Below, one piece after another: positions 51,122-58,929 of a stretch of 64,000 nt of DNA. Position 1 is the first letter of the stretch, and each line of letters starts with the position of its first letter. Both the position numbers and the translations under genes were made by a program. Below the pieces are notes generated by a model. That model searched no databases and was not told the origin of the DNA. It worked only from the letters and a program-made list of their open reading frames with translations. Where the stretch lies: NCBI GenBank assembly GCA_947581795.1, contig CANPVS010000003.1:1-64000 (forward strand), in the 5' to 3' direction. The DNA comes from an uncultured Oscillospiraceae bacterium (GTDB taxonomy: Bacteria > Bacillota > Clostridia > Oscillospirales > Oscillospiraceae).

Positions 51122-52429
51122 TTATTCTATGGTGTGCCCCACAAGGCATCCGTCTTCCAGCGCGTCGATGGTCACCCGGGCAAACGCGCCGGGCACGGCC
51201 TCGCCGGTAAAGAGCACCTGCTCGTCCACGTCCGGGGAGTCGGCATAGCGGCGGCCGGTCCAGCGGCCGTCCTCGCCCCGGCCCTCGCACAGCACCTGGA
51301 AGGTCCTGCCGATCTGGGCGGCGTCGTAATCGTCCATGATGTCCGCCTGGAGCGCCATGACCGTATCCCGGCGGGCCTGGGCCTCTTCTTCCGTACATCG
51401 GTCGGGCATTTCCGCCGCGGCGGTGCCCTCCTGGGGGGAGAAGACGAACGCCCCCGCCCGGGGCAGCTTCTGCTCTTTGAGGAAATCCAGAAGCTCCTGA
51501 AATTCCGCCTCGCCCTCGCCGGGCAGGCCAACGATGAGGCTGGTGCGGATCACTCCGTCCGGGATACGCGCACGAAGCTTTTGAAACAGCGCCTCGATGG
51601 AGGCCCTGGTCTCCGGCCGGCGCATCCGGCGCAGGATGGCGTCGTTCACGTGCTGGATGGGGATGTCCAGGTAGTGGAGGATCTTCGGCTCAGAGGCGAT
51701 GAGGTCGATGAGCTCGTCGGTCATCTCATGGGGGTAGAGGTAGTGGAGCCGTATCCATTCTATGCCGTCTACCTTCACCAGTTCCCGCAGGAGGGTGCAG
51801 AGGGTGGTGCCGTCCCGGAAGTCCCGGCCATAGGCCGTCACGTCCTGGGCCACCAAAATAAGCTCCTTGATGCCCGCCTGGGCCAGGTTTTCCGCCTCGG
51901 CCAGGATGGCGTCCATGGGCCGGGAGCGGTATTTGCCCCGGATGGAGGGGATGACGCAGTAGGCGCAGCGGTTGTCGCACCCGTCCGCGATCTTCACGTA
52001 GGCCCAGCCCGGGCCCGTGGTCACGGCCCGGTCCAGCTCGGGCAGGGGCGCGTTCTTGTCCGCGAAGCGGGCGAAGTGGCGCTCGCCCGTCTCCAGGGCG
52101 GAGACGATGTCGGGGAAGCTGCCGGTGCCCAGCACCGCGTCGATCTCGGGTATCTCTTTCAGGATATCCCCGGAGTACCGCTGGGGCAGGCAGCCAGTCA
52201 CCACCAGGCGCTTTAAGGAACCAGTCTTTTTCAGCTCCGCCAATTCCAAAATGGCGTTGATGGCCTCCTGCTGGGCGGCCTCGATGAAGGCGCAGGTATT
52301 GACCACCGCGGCGTCCGCCTGGGCGGGATCCGCGACGATCTCATGGCCCGCGGCGGTCACCAGGGCCAGCATCTGTTCACTGTCTATGAGGTTCTTGGCG
52401 CAGCCAAGAGAGGTAAAATGGATATTCAT
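51122..52429 (-). CDS. rimO: ribosomal protein S12 methylthiotransferase
   Basis: This radical-SAM enzyme adds a methylthio group to Asp of ribosomal protein S12. The 435-residue protein has the N-terminal UPF0004 domain with three Cys (LGCAKNLIDSE, NTCAF, VTGCLPQRY), the radical SAM motif CDNRCAYCVIP (about 148-158) and a C-terminal TRAM domain. LGCAKNLIDSE rather than the MiaB form supports RimO. It is 30 bases upstream of cysE on the same strand, with a dispersed repeat before it. Confidence 0.94.
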   Translation of the reverse strand: MNIHFTSLGCAKNLIDSEQMLALVTAAGHEIVADPAQADAAVVNTCAFIEAAQQEAINAILELAELKKTGSLKRLVVTGCLPQRYSGDILKEIPEIDAVLGTGSFPDIVSALETGERHFARFADKNAPLPELDRAVTTGPGWAYVKIADGCDNRCAYCVIPSIRGKYRSRPMDAILAEAENLAQAGIKELILVAQDVTAYGRDFRDGTTLCTLLRELVKVDGIEWIRLHYLYPHEMTDELIDLIASEPKILHYLDIPIQHVNDAILRRMRRPETRASIEALFQKLRARIPDGVIRTSLIVGLPGEGEAEFQELLDFLKEQKLPRAGAFVFSPQEGTAAAEMPDRCTEEEAQARRDTVMALQADIMDDYDAAQIGRTFQVLCEGRGEDGRWTGRRYADSPDVDEQVLFTGEAVPGAFARVTIDALEDGCLVGHTIE

Positions 52430-52446
52430 AAGACGCTTTCCTTTTA

Positions 52447-52550
52447 GGCCCCCTCTGACGAGGGGGCTGTCGAGCGGAGCGAGACTGGAGGAGAGATTCT
52501 CTCCCTCCGTCGCGGCTGACGCCGCGCCACCTCCCTCGTCAGAGGGAGGC
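52447..52550 (+). repeat. short multi-hairpin intergenic repeat, copy 3
   Basis: It starts GGCCCCCTCTGACGAGGGGG and ends CCTCCCTCGTCAGAGGGAGGC. Inside are two variable stems, here GAGCGGAGCGA and GCGGCTGACGCCGC, around a shared GGAGAGA/TCTCTCC core. It lies between recX and rimO. Confidence 0.9.
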
Positions 52551-52576
52551 GTCCAATTTGTATCGCCTTCGGCGAT

Positions 52577-53116
52577 TCACTCGTCATCTGCCCCGTACCG
52601 ACGAAGCGCGGCGCGTATCTCGTCCCAGGAAAAGCCCCGGCGGAAGAGCGCTGCCGCGGCCTTGTCCCGTTCTTTGCGGTCGTTTGGGTCCCGGCCCCGG
52701 AGGCGGGCCGCCAGGAGCCGGTCGATGGTGTCCGTGTCCTCCGGCAGTTCCTCCATGGCCCGGTCCCACAGCTCCTTGGGCACGCTCCGGCGGTTCAGTT
52801 CCGTGCGGACCCGGCCGGGGCCGTAGCCCATGGCGGCGTAGTGCCGGGCTATCATCCCGGCGTACTCGCCGTCATCCAGAAAGCCGTAGTCCAGGCACAG
52901 GGCGGTCACGGTGTCGATGTCCTCCTGGGCGCAGCCCTTCTCCTTCAGCTTGTCCCGCAGCTCCTTCTCGGAATGGGGGCGCTTTAAGTAGTCCAGGGCC
53001 CATTTTTTCGCCCGTTCCAGGGGCTCGGCGGGGGTCTTTCGCTTTTTGGGCGGTTCCAGCTCCCCCGCCGGGTCGTTCATCACCGATCGGACGGTATGCT
53101 TGTATTGTTCATCCAT
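52577..53116 (-). CDS. recX: RecX regulatory protein
   Basis: RecX modulates RecA filaments. The 179-residue protein consists of the three-helix repeats of the family: ALDYLKRPHSEKELRDKLKEKG, CLDYGFLDDGEYAGMIARHYAAMGYGPGRVRTELNRRSV and RRGFSWDEIRAAL. The first 30 residues are a charged extension. It lies downstream of recA, separated by a repeat, which matches the common recA-recX arrangement. Confidence 0.9.
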   Translation of the reverse strand: MDEQYKHTVRSVMNDPAGELEPPKKRKTPAEPLERAKKWALDYLKRPHSEKELRDKLKEKGCAQEDIDTVTALCLDYGFLDDGEYAGMIARHYAAMGYGPGRVRTELNRRSVPKELWDRAMEELPEDTDTIDRLLAARLRGRDPNDRKERDKAAAALFRRGFSWDEIRAALRRYGADDE

Positions 53117-53134
53117 AGATCATACCTTGTTGAC

Positions 53135-53239
53135 GGCCCCCTCTGACGAGGGGGCTGTCGAGCGTCAGCGAGACTGGGGGAGAGATTCTCTCCCTCCGTC
53201 GCGGCTGTCGCCGCGCCACCTCCCTCGTCAGAGGGAGGC
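53135..53239 (+). repeat. short multi-hairpin intergenic repeat, copy 4
   Basis: It has the same ends as copy 3, with the variable stem GAGCGTCAGCGA and a GTCGCGGCTGTCGCCGCGCC segment. It fills almost all of the recA-recX gap (133 bases). Confidence 0.9.
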
Positions 53240-53249
53240 TTAAAAGCGG

Positions 53250-54362
53250 TTACTCGTCGCTGCCGTCGTCAAAGTCCTCGGCGGAGACATCTACGGCTCT
53301 GCCCGCGGCCTTGGCGGCCTTCAGGGCCTGGGGGCTCATGAGCTTGTGGGCGTTGGCCCGGATCTGGGCCTCCAGCTCGTCGGCCTTGTCCGGGTTCTCC
53401 ATGAGGAACTCCTTCACCCCGTCCCGGCCCTGGAAGCGCTCGCCGCAGCAGGTGAACCAGGCGCCGGCCTTCTCGATCAGGTCCAGCTGCACGCCAAGAT
53501 CGATGATCTCGCCGATCTTGGAGATGCCCTCGCCGTAGATGATGTCGAACTGGGCTTCCTTAAAGGGGGGCGCGACTTTATTCTTCACGATCTTTACCCG
53601 GGTCCGGTTGCCAATCATCTCGTTCCCGGACTTGAGGGTCTCCACACGGCGCACGTCCAGGCGCACGCTGGAGTAATATTTCAGGGCCCGGCCGCCGGGG
53701 GTGGTCTCCGGGTTGCCGTACATGACGCCGATCTTCTCCCGGAGCTGGTTGATGAACACCACGATACAGTTGGTCTTGCTGACGATGCCCGCCAGCTTCC
53801 GCAGGGCCTGGCTCATGAGCCGGGCCAGCACGCCCACGGTGGAGTCGCCCATCTCGCCCTCCAGTTCGCTGCGGGGCAGCAGGGCCGCCACGGAGTCCAC
53901 CACGATCACGTCCAAAGCGCCGGAGCGCACCAGGGCCTCGGTGATCTGCAGGGCCTGCTCGGCGGTGTCCGGCTGGGAGATGAGCAGGTTGTCGATGTCC
54001 ACGCCCAGGGCCCGGGCATAGGCCGGCTCCAGCGCGTGCTCCACGTCGATATAGGCCACCTCGCCGCCGCCCTTCTGGGCGGAGGCCACCAGGTGCAGGG
54101 CCAAAGTGGTCTTACCGCTGGCCTCAGGCCCGTATATCTCTATGATGCGGCCCCGGGGCACGCCGCCGATGCCCAGAGCCAGGTCCAGCCCCAGGGAGCC
54201 GGTGGAGATGCTCTCCACGTTCACGGGAATGTCCTCGCCCAGACGCATGATGGCGCCCTTGCCGTAATTCTTCTCGATCTGTGCCAGCGCCGTCTCCAGC
54301 GCCTTTTTCTTGTCCTCCGCCTGGCCCACGGTGGGCAGGGGTGCCGTCTTTTTCGCCGCCAT
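53250..54362 (-). CDS. recA: recombinase RecA
   Basis: This is the central strand-exchange protein. The 370-residue protein has Walker [10 protein letters not shown] (about 74-82), [12 protein letters not shown], the L1 and L2 loops ([36 protein letters not shown]) and the normal C-terminal domain with an acidic end (EDFDDGSDE). No Gram-positive LexA box (CGAAC-N4-GTTCG) is visible in the 48 bases before it, so SOS control must act further upstream or be absent. prmC lies directly upstream on the same strand. Confidence 0.97.
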   Translation of the reverse strand: MAAKKTAPLPTVGQAEDKKKALETALAQIEKNYGKGAIMRLGEDIPVNVESISTGSLGLDLALGIGGVPRGRIIEIYGPEASGKTTLALHLVASAQKGGGEVAYIDVEHALEPAYARALGVDIDNLLISQPDTAEQALQITEALVRSGALDVIVVDSVAALLPRSELEGEMGDSTVGVLARLMSQALRKLAGIVSKTNCIVVFINQLREKIGVMYGNPETTPGGRALKYYSSVRLDVRRVETLKSGNEMIGNRTRVKIVKNKVAPPFKEAQFDIIYGEGISKIGEIIDLGVQLDLIEKAGAWFTCCGERFQGRDGVKEFLMENPDKADELEAQIRANAHKLMSPQALKAAKAAGRAVDVSAEDFDDGSDE

Positions 54363-54410
54363 AAGTGCCGTCCTCTCTCTGATCGTATTTCGTGTGCGCT
54401 GTCTGCGCGG

Positions 54411-55277
54411 TCAGGTCCTGCGAATGCGGCCTGCCACCACCCGGTCGGTGCCGCCCGTGTCCTTGAAGAAGACGACGCCGGTAAAGCCGCTCTTCTCCAT
54501 CAGTTCAGCCACGGCGGGGGCCTGCCCCTCGCCGACTTCCAGCATAAGAACGCCGTTGTCCCTTAAAACGGACTTCCACAGACGGATGACCGGGCGGATG
54601 ATGTCCAGGCCGTCCTCTCCGCCGTCCAAAGCGTGGACGGGCTCATAGTCCTTCACGGAGGGGTCCAAGCTCTCCAGCTCCGCCGTGGGGATATAGGGGG
54701 CGTTGCAGGTGATGAGGTCGAAGTCCCCCAGAAGCATGGGAGGATTTTTCGTCACGTCCGCCTCCACACACAGCACCCGCACGTCCAGGTCGTTGCGGTG
54801 GATGTTCCGCCGGCACAGGCTGAGGGCCTTGGGGCTGTTGTCCACCATGACCACCCGGGCGCCGGGCATGTGCACGCCCATGGCCACGCCCACGCAGCCG
54901 GACCCGGCGCACAGGTCCAATATCCGGGGCCGGCCGTTGCGCCCGTCGAACAGGTCGATGGCCGCTTTCACCAGCACCTCCGTGTCCGTCCGGGGGATGA
55001 GGGCGTCCCGTGTGATCTCCAGGGGCACGCCGTAAAACTCCCACAGACCGGTGATGTAGGCCACCGGCTCCCCGGCGATGCGCCGGTCCACCATGGCCTG
55101 CACGGTCTTGTCCACCTCGTCGGAGGAGTACAGGTTCAGATCCTGCATCAGCTTCTCCATGGACTTGCCCGCCGCCTGGGACACCATGAGCCGGGCCTCC
55201 AGGCTGTGGGCCTCTATGCCCGCGTCCTTCAGCCGCCGCCGGGCCTTAATATAGATATCGTTATAGGTTTTAGCCAT
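54411..55277 (-). CDS. prmC: peptide chain release factor N5-glutamine methyltransferase
   Basis: PrmC methylates the Gln of the GGQ motif in release factors. The 288-residue protein has the N-terminal helical domain, the SAM motif ILDLCAGSGCVGVAMG (about 122-137) and VVMVDNSPKAL. The catalytic NPPY motif reads NAPY here (CNAPYIPT, about 190). The family variation at the first Pro is rare; the Asn and Tyr that matter most remain. The DUF1385 gene upstream is its usual neighbour in Firmicutes. Confidence 0.93.
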   Translation of the reverse strand: MAKTYNDIYIKARRRLKDAGIEAHSLEARLMVSQAAGKSMEKLMQDLNLYSSDEVDKTVQAMVDRRIAGEPVAYITGLWEFYGVPLEITRDALIPRTDTEVLVKAAIDLFDGRNGRPRILDLCAGSGCVGVAMGVHMPGARVVMVDNSPKALSLCRRNIHRNDLDVRVLCVEADVTKNPPMLLGDFDLITCNAPYIPTAELESLDPSVKDYEPVHALDGGEDGLDIIRPVIRLWKSVLRDNGVLMLEVGEGQAPAVAELMEKSGFTGVVFFKDTGGTDRVVAGRIRRT

Positions 55278-55314
55278 AGCCCCATCCCATCTCTATAGAT
55301 TGCTCGTCCTGTTT

Positions 55315-55429
55315 GGCCCCCTCTAACGAGGGGGCTGTCGCCGCTGAAAGCGGCGACTGGGGGAGAGAAATAGTCCGTCTCTCCCTCCGTCGCGGCTTCG
55401 CCGCGCCACCTCCCTCGTCAGAGGGAGGC
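55315..55429 (+). repeat. short multi-hairpin intergenic repeat, copy 5
   Basis: It has the same ends, with one base change (CTAACGAG) in the left stem. The variable stems are GTCGCCGCTGAAAGCGGCGAC and GCGGCTTCGCCGC. It lies between the DUF1385 gene and prmC. Confidence 0.9.
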
Positions 55430-55443
55430 TTTAGGCGGTGTTT

Positions 55444-56421
55444 TTACCACGCATCTGCGCCCTTTTTCTCCGGGATGACCAATTTCAGCGACTCGATGGC
55501 CACCTCCATCATGCCCTCGTCCGGCTCCCGGGTGGTGAGGAGCTGGAGCTTCCGGCCGGGCCAGGACAGTATCTTCGCGATGACCATGTCGTCGTGCCGG
55601 CCGATCCAGCGGTTCAGCTCATAGCTGAGGCTCACCACGATGGGCAGAAGCAGCAGCTTCACCAGGATGCGCAGAAACACGTTGTCCACGTGCAGGAAGG
55701 CGTTGGCGACGATGAACACGAAGATGCTGAGGATGACCACCACCAGCAGAAAGCTGGTGCCGCAGCGGGGGTGGAAGCGGCTTTCCTTGCGGACGTTCTC
55801 CACCGTCAGGTCCCTGCCGTGCTCGTAGCAGTAGATGGTCTTGTGCTCCGCGCCGTGGTAGGACCACATGCGCTTCATCTCCTTCATCTGGCTCACCGCG
55901 CCCATATAGCCCAGGAAGATGACCAGCTTCATCACGCCCTCCAGAAGGGTGCGAAGGCCGTCGTGGCCGTGGCGCAGGGGCGGGATGAGGCCCACCAGCA
56001 GCGTGGGCAGGAAGATGAACAGGCCCACCGCTAAAGCGATGCCCAATACGACGGCGACGCCGATGATGAGCTTTTCCGCCTTGTCGGAACTGAACTTCTT
56101 CTCGATCCACAGGTCCAGCTTGGAGGGCTCCTCCTGCTCCTCCTCGGGCAGGAAGCTGGCGGAGTAGGTGATGGCCTTCATGCCCTTGGCCATGCTGTCT
56201 ATGAAATTCACCACGCCCCGGATGAGGGGCCAGCCCAGGATGGGGTGTTTGTCCCGAAGCTGGTTGATGGGCTCCACCTTGGTGACCAGGCTGCCGTCCT
56301 GGTCCCGGATGACGATGGCCTGCTTTTCCGGGCCCCGCATGAGGATGCCCTCGATGAGCGCCTGGCCGCCGATGGACGTGCGGAAGGCGCAGCTATTGTT
56401 TTGCTGGTTCTTGCTTGACAT
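55444..56421 (-). CDS. DUF1385 membrane protein
   Basis: This 325-residue protein shows the DUF1385 pattern: GGQALIEGILMRGPEKQAIVIRDQDG near the start, GWPLIRGVVNFIDSM, several helices (about 115-160, 175-200, 235-275) and the hallmark YHGAEHKTIYCYEHG with RFHPRCGTSF, a conserved His/Cys pattern that suggests a metal site. The ATG at 56421 follows AAAGGCGG; the longer frame up to 56571 runs through the adjacent repeat and is spurious. Members sit beside rpmE, prmC and prfA; function is unknown. Confidence 0.9.
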   Translation of the reverse strand: MSSKNQQNNSCAFRTSIGGQALIEGILMRGPEKQAIVIRDQDGSLVTKVEPINQLRDKHPILGWPLIRGVVNFIDSMAKGMKAITYSASFLPEEEQEEPSKLDLWIEKKFSSDKAEKLIIGVAVVLGIALAVGLFIFLPTLLVGLIPPLRHGHDGLRTLLEGVMKLVIFLGYMGAVSQMKEMKRMWSYHGAEHKTIYCYEHGRDLTVENVRKESRFHPRCGTSFLLVVVILSIFVFIVANAFLHVDNVFLRILVKLLLLPIVVSLSYELNRWIGRHDDMVIAKILSWPGRKLQLLTTREPDEGMMEVAIESLKLVIPEKKGADAW

Positions 56422-56473
56422 TTTTCCGCCTTTCTTTAGGATCGGCGAGGCTTTGCCTCGCAACTGCTTGGAC

Positions 56474-56591
56474 GGCCCCCTCTGACGAGGGGGCTGTCGC
56501 CGCTGAAAGCGGTGACTGGGGGAGAGAAGTAATCCGTCTCTCCCTCCGTCTCGGCCTTGCGGCCGAGCCACCTCCCTCGTCAGAGGGAGGC
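56474..56591 (+). repeat. short multi-hairpin intergenic repeat, copy 6
   Basis: It has the same ends, with variable stems GTCGCCGCTGAAAGCGGTGAC (one G-T pair) and TCGGCCTTGCGGCCGA. It lies 7 bases before the kinase stop codon, between the kinase and DUF1385 genes. Confidence 0.9.
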
Positions 56592-56598
56592 TATACGG

Positions 56599-58050
56599 TC
56601 AGATTGTTAGTTCTTCTTCGTTCATGACCGGGAGCATCACCGTCACGATGAGGCCGGTGCGGCCGTCGGCGGCGTTCTCCAGCTCCAGTTTGCCCTTGTG
56701 GCGGGTGACGATCTCGTCGCATACGGCCAGGCCGATGCCGCTGCCCCGCTCCTTGCCGCTGCCCTTGTAGAACTTCTTCTTCACGAAGGGCAGCTCCTCC
56801 GGGGGGATGCCGGGGCCGAAGTCCCGGAACCGGATGACCACCCAGGCGCCGGTGGCGCCGATGGTGACCTGGATGCGCCCTGCGGCCCGGCCGTACTTGG
56901 CGGCGTTGTCCATGATGTTCAAAAACACCTGTTTGAGCCGCTCCGCGTCGCCCAGGACAAAGGGGATCTCCCCCGTGGGCGGGGTGTACTCCACGGCGAT
57001 GCCGTCCTGCTCCAGGAGCTTGCCGTAGGTGAAGATGGCGTCCTCCAGCTCCGCGGTCACGTCCAGAGTCTCCACGTTCAGGTTGAACCGGCCGTCCTGG
57101 ATGCGGGTGAACTCCAGCAGGGACTCCACCATTTTGGTGAGCCGCCCGGATTCCTTGGAGATGATGGCGATGCCCCGCTGGGCGTCGGGGGAGATGGACT
57201 CGTCGTAGGCCAGGGTCTCCGCCCAGCCGGTGATGGCGGTGAGGGGGGTGCGCAGCTCGTGGGAGATGGAGGAGATAAACTCGGTCTGCACCCGCTCCGA
57301 CTCGCCGATCTTGGCGCTCATCTCGTTGATGGCGTCGGTCAGATCGCCGATCTCGTCGTCGTATTTCTTCTGGACCTGTATGCCGTAGCTGCCCTCGGCG
57401 ATGCGCCGGCTCATGGCGGTCAGCTCCACCAGCTGCTCGGTGACTGGCCGGATGAAATAGAGGTTGGAGACGATCACCGCCAGGATGACCAGCAGGCCGA
57501 TGCCCGCCACGGCGGCGGAGATGAGGCCGATCTGCCGTGTCACCAGATGCAGGCTGGTCACGTACCGCATGGCGCCCACCACCGTGCCGTCGGAGCTGAG
57601 AAGAGGCGCGGTCACGGCCATGATCTTCTCGCCGGTGCCGTTGCGCCGGCCGGACCAGGAGCCGATGGTCTTTTTCTCCAGGGCGGTGCTCACATCCCGG
57701 GTGTCGGCCACGGTGCCGGCGGAGATACCGTAGCTGGACACCTCCACCACGCCGCTGGTGTTGACGAACTGCAGCTCCAGGACGTCCTTGTCCTCAAAGG
57801 TCTCCGTGTAGCGGTAGGCGCTCTGGTAGTACTGGCTGTAAGTCCGGGAGATATAGCCGGTAAAGAAGGTGGAGGCGGACTGTGCCTTGGAGGCAAGGCC
57901 GGTGCGCACGGCGCTGTAGTAGTAGCTGCGCACGCCCAGGGAGAACACCAGCGTGAACAGCACCACTACCGCGACGGTCAGCAGCACGCCGGACCTTAAC
58001 CAGCGGCTGCGCAGCCCCCGCACATGCTGTTTTGCCAGAAGTTTCCCCAT
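56599..58050 (-). CDS. sensor histidine kinase with extracellular domain
   Basis: This 483-residue kinase has two membrane helices (about 20-42 and 175-197) around a PAS/Cache-like extracellular domain of about 130 residues, a HAMP domain (about 198-250), the HisKA box FISSISHELRTPLTAITGW (His about 270) and HATPase boxes (NIMDNAAKYG, DFGPGIPPEE, GSGIGLAVCDEIV). It follows the response regulator gene, separated by repeat copy 7. Start is the ATG after GGAGGTTTT. WalK/PhoR-like layout; the signal is unknown. Confidence 0.92.
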   Translation of the reverse strand: MGKLLAKQHVRGLRSRWLRSGVLLTVAVVVLFTLVFSLGVRSYYYSAVRTGLASKAQSASTFFTGYISRTYSQYYQSAYRYTETFEDKDVLELQFVNTSGVVEVSSYGISAGTVADTRDVSTALEKKTIGSWSGRRNGTGEKIMAVTAPLLSSDGTVVGAMRYVTSLHLVTRQIGLISAAVAGIGLLVILAVIVSNLYFIRPVTEQLVELTAMSRRIAEGSYGIQVQKKYDDEIGDLTDAINEMSAKIGESERVQTEFISSISHELRTPLTAITGWAETLAYDESISPDAQRGIAIISKESGRLTKMVESLLEFTRIQDGRFNLNVETLDVTAELEDAIFTYGKLLEQDGIAVEYTPPTGEIPFVLGDAERLKQVFLNIMDNAAKYGRAAGRIQVTIGATGAWVVIRFRDFGPGIPPEELPFVKKKFYKGSGKERGSGIGLAVCDEIVTRHKGKLELENAADGRTGLIVTVMLPVMNEEELTI

Positions 58051-58084
58051 AAAACCTCCATCGCCGCTGGCGATACATCTTTGC

Positions 58085-58201
58085 GGCCCCATCTGACGAG
58101 GGGGCTGTCGCCGCCGTCAGGCGGTGACTGGGGGAGAGAAATAGTCTATCTCTCCCTCCGACCCGGCTTGCGCCGGGCCACCTCCCTCGTCAGAGGGAGG
58201 C
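58085..58201 (+). repeat. short multi-hairpin intergenic repeat, copy 7
   Basis: It has the same ends (left stem with one change, CCCCATCTGACGAGGGGG), with variable stems GCCGCCGTCAGGCGGTGAC and CCCGGCTTGCGCCGGG. It lies between the response regulator and its kinase. Confidence 0.9.
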
Positions 58202-58219
58202 CTCAATAAGGTAAAAATC

Positions 58220-58909
58220 TTAAAATCCCCACTTATAGCCGTAGCCCCACACGGTGGTGATATAGGTGGGGATGGTGCTGTTGTCCTCGATCTTGATACG
58301 CAGGCGGCGGATGTTCACGTCCACGATCTTCAGCTCGCCGAAGTAATCCCGGCCCCAGACGGCGTTCAGGATGTCCTCCCGGGACAGGGCCCGTCCGGGG
58401 TTATCCATGAACAGCTTCATGATGGAGTACTCGATCTGGGTGAGCTTGATGCGCTCGCCGTTTTTCTCCAATGTCCGGTTGCGGGTGTTGAGCCGGAAGG
58501 GGCCCTGGTGCAGTTCGCCGCCGTCGCTCTGGGGATCCTCCGCGCCGGTGCGGCGGAACAGGGCGTCGATGCGGGCGGTGAGCTCCGCGGGGGAGAAGGG
58601 CTTGGTCACATAGTCGTCCGCGCCGGTCATCAGCCCCGTGACCTTGTCCATCTCCTGGCTCTTGGCGGTGAGCATGATGATGCCGATCTTCGAGTCGGAC
58701 GCCCGGATGCGGCGGCAGACCTCGAACCCGTCGATATCCGGCAGCATCACGTCCAGCAGGGCCACCTTGATGTCCGGGTTCTGCTTGAGCTGCTCCAGGG
58801 CCTGCTCGCCGGTCTCAGCCTCGATGGGCTCGTAGCCGGACCGCTTCAGGTTGATGACCACGAAGGAGCGGATGCTGGACTCGTCCTCCAAAACCAAAAC
58901 TTTCTTCAT
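58220..58909 (-). CDS. OmpR/PhoB-family response regulator
   Basis: This 229-residue protein has a receiver domain with the acidic pair in LEDESS, phospho-acceptor Asp in ALLDVMLPDIDGFEVC (about 53) and Lys in YVTKPFS, then a winged-helix domain ending VWGYGYKWGF. Start is the ATG at 58909 (KKVLVLEDE), about 11 bases after GAGGAGG. It lies between the lipoprotein gene (20-base gap) and the kinase, so all three probably share a transcript. Confidence 0.92.
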   Translation of the reverse strand: MKKVLVLEDESSIRSFVVINLKRSGYEPIEAETGEQALEQLKQNPDIKVALLDVMLPDIDGFEVCRRIRASDSKIGIIMLTAKSQEMDKVTGLMTGADDYVTKPFSPAELTARIDALFRRTGAEDPQSDGGELHQGPFRLNTRNRTLEKNGERIKLTQIEYSIMKLFMDNPGRALSREDILNAVWGRDYFGELKIVDVNIRRLRIKIEDNSTIPTYITTVWGYGYKWGF

Positions 58910-58929
58910 ATCTCGTGGCGCCTCCTCTG

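Noticed and set aside
48974..52216. Open frame of 1080 codons on the plus strand opposite cysS, cysE and rimO
   Set aside because: GC-rich codon use leaves few stops on the opposite strand. The translation is low-complexity (H, V, G, L rich), has no ribosome site, and lies over three well-identified genes.
53250..54410. LexA-box search upstream of recA
   Set aside because: Only CGAAATACG is seen in the short gap, which does not match the Gram-positive SOS box with its inverted half.
55313..56627. Peptides ending in PPPSSEGG read from the dispersed repeats
   Set aside because: They appear at every copy because the repeat itself is open in that frame. The conservation is at the DNA level and there is no ribosome site.
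52447..58201. Regularly placed palindromic repeats as a CRISPR array
   Set aside because: Units are over 100 bases, separated by whole genes, with variable stems; there are no cas genes.
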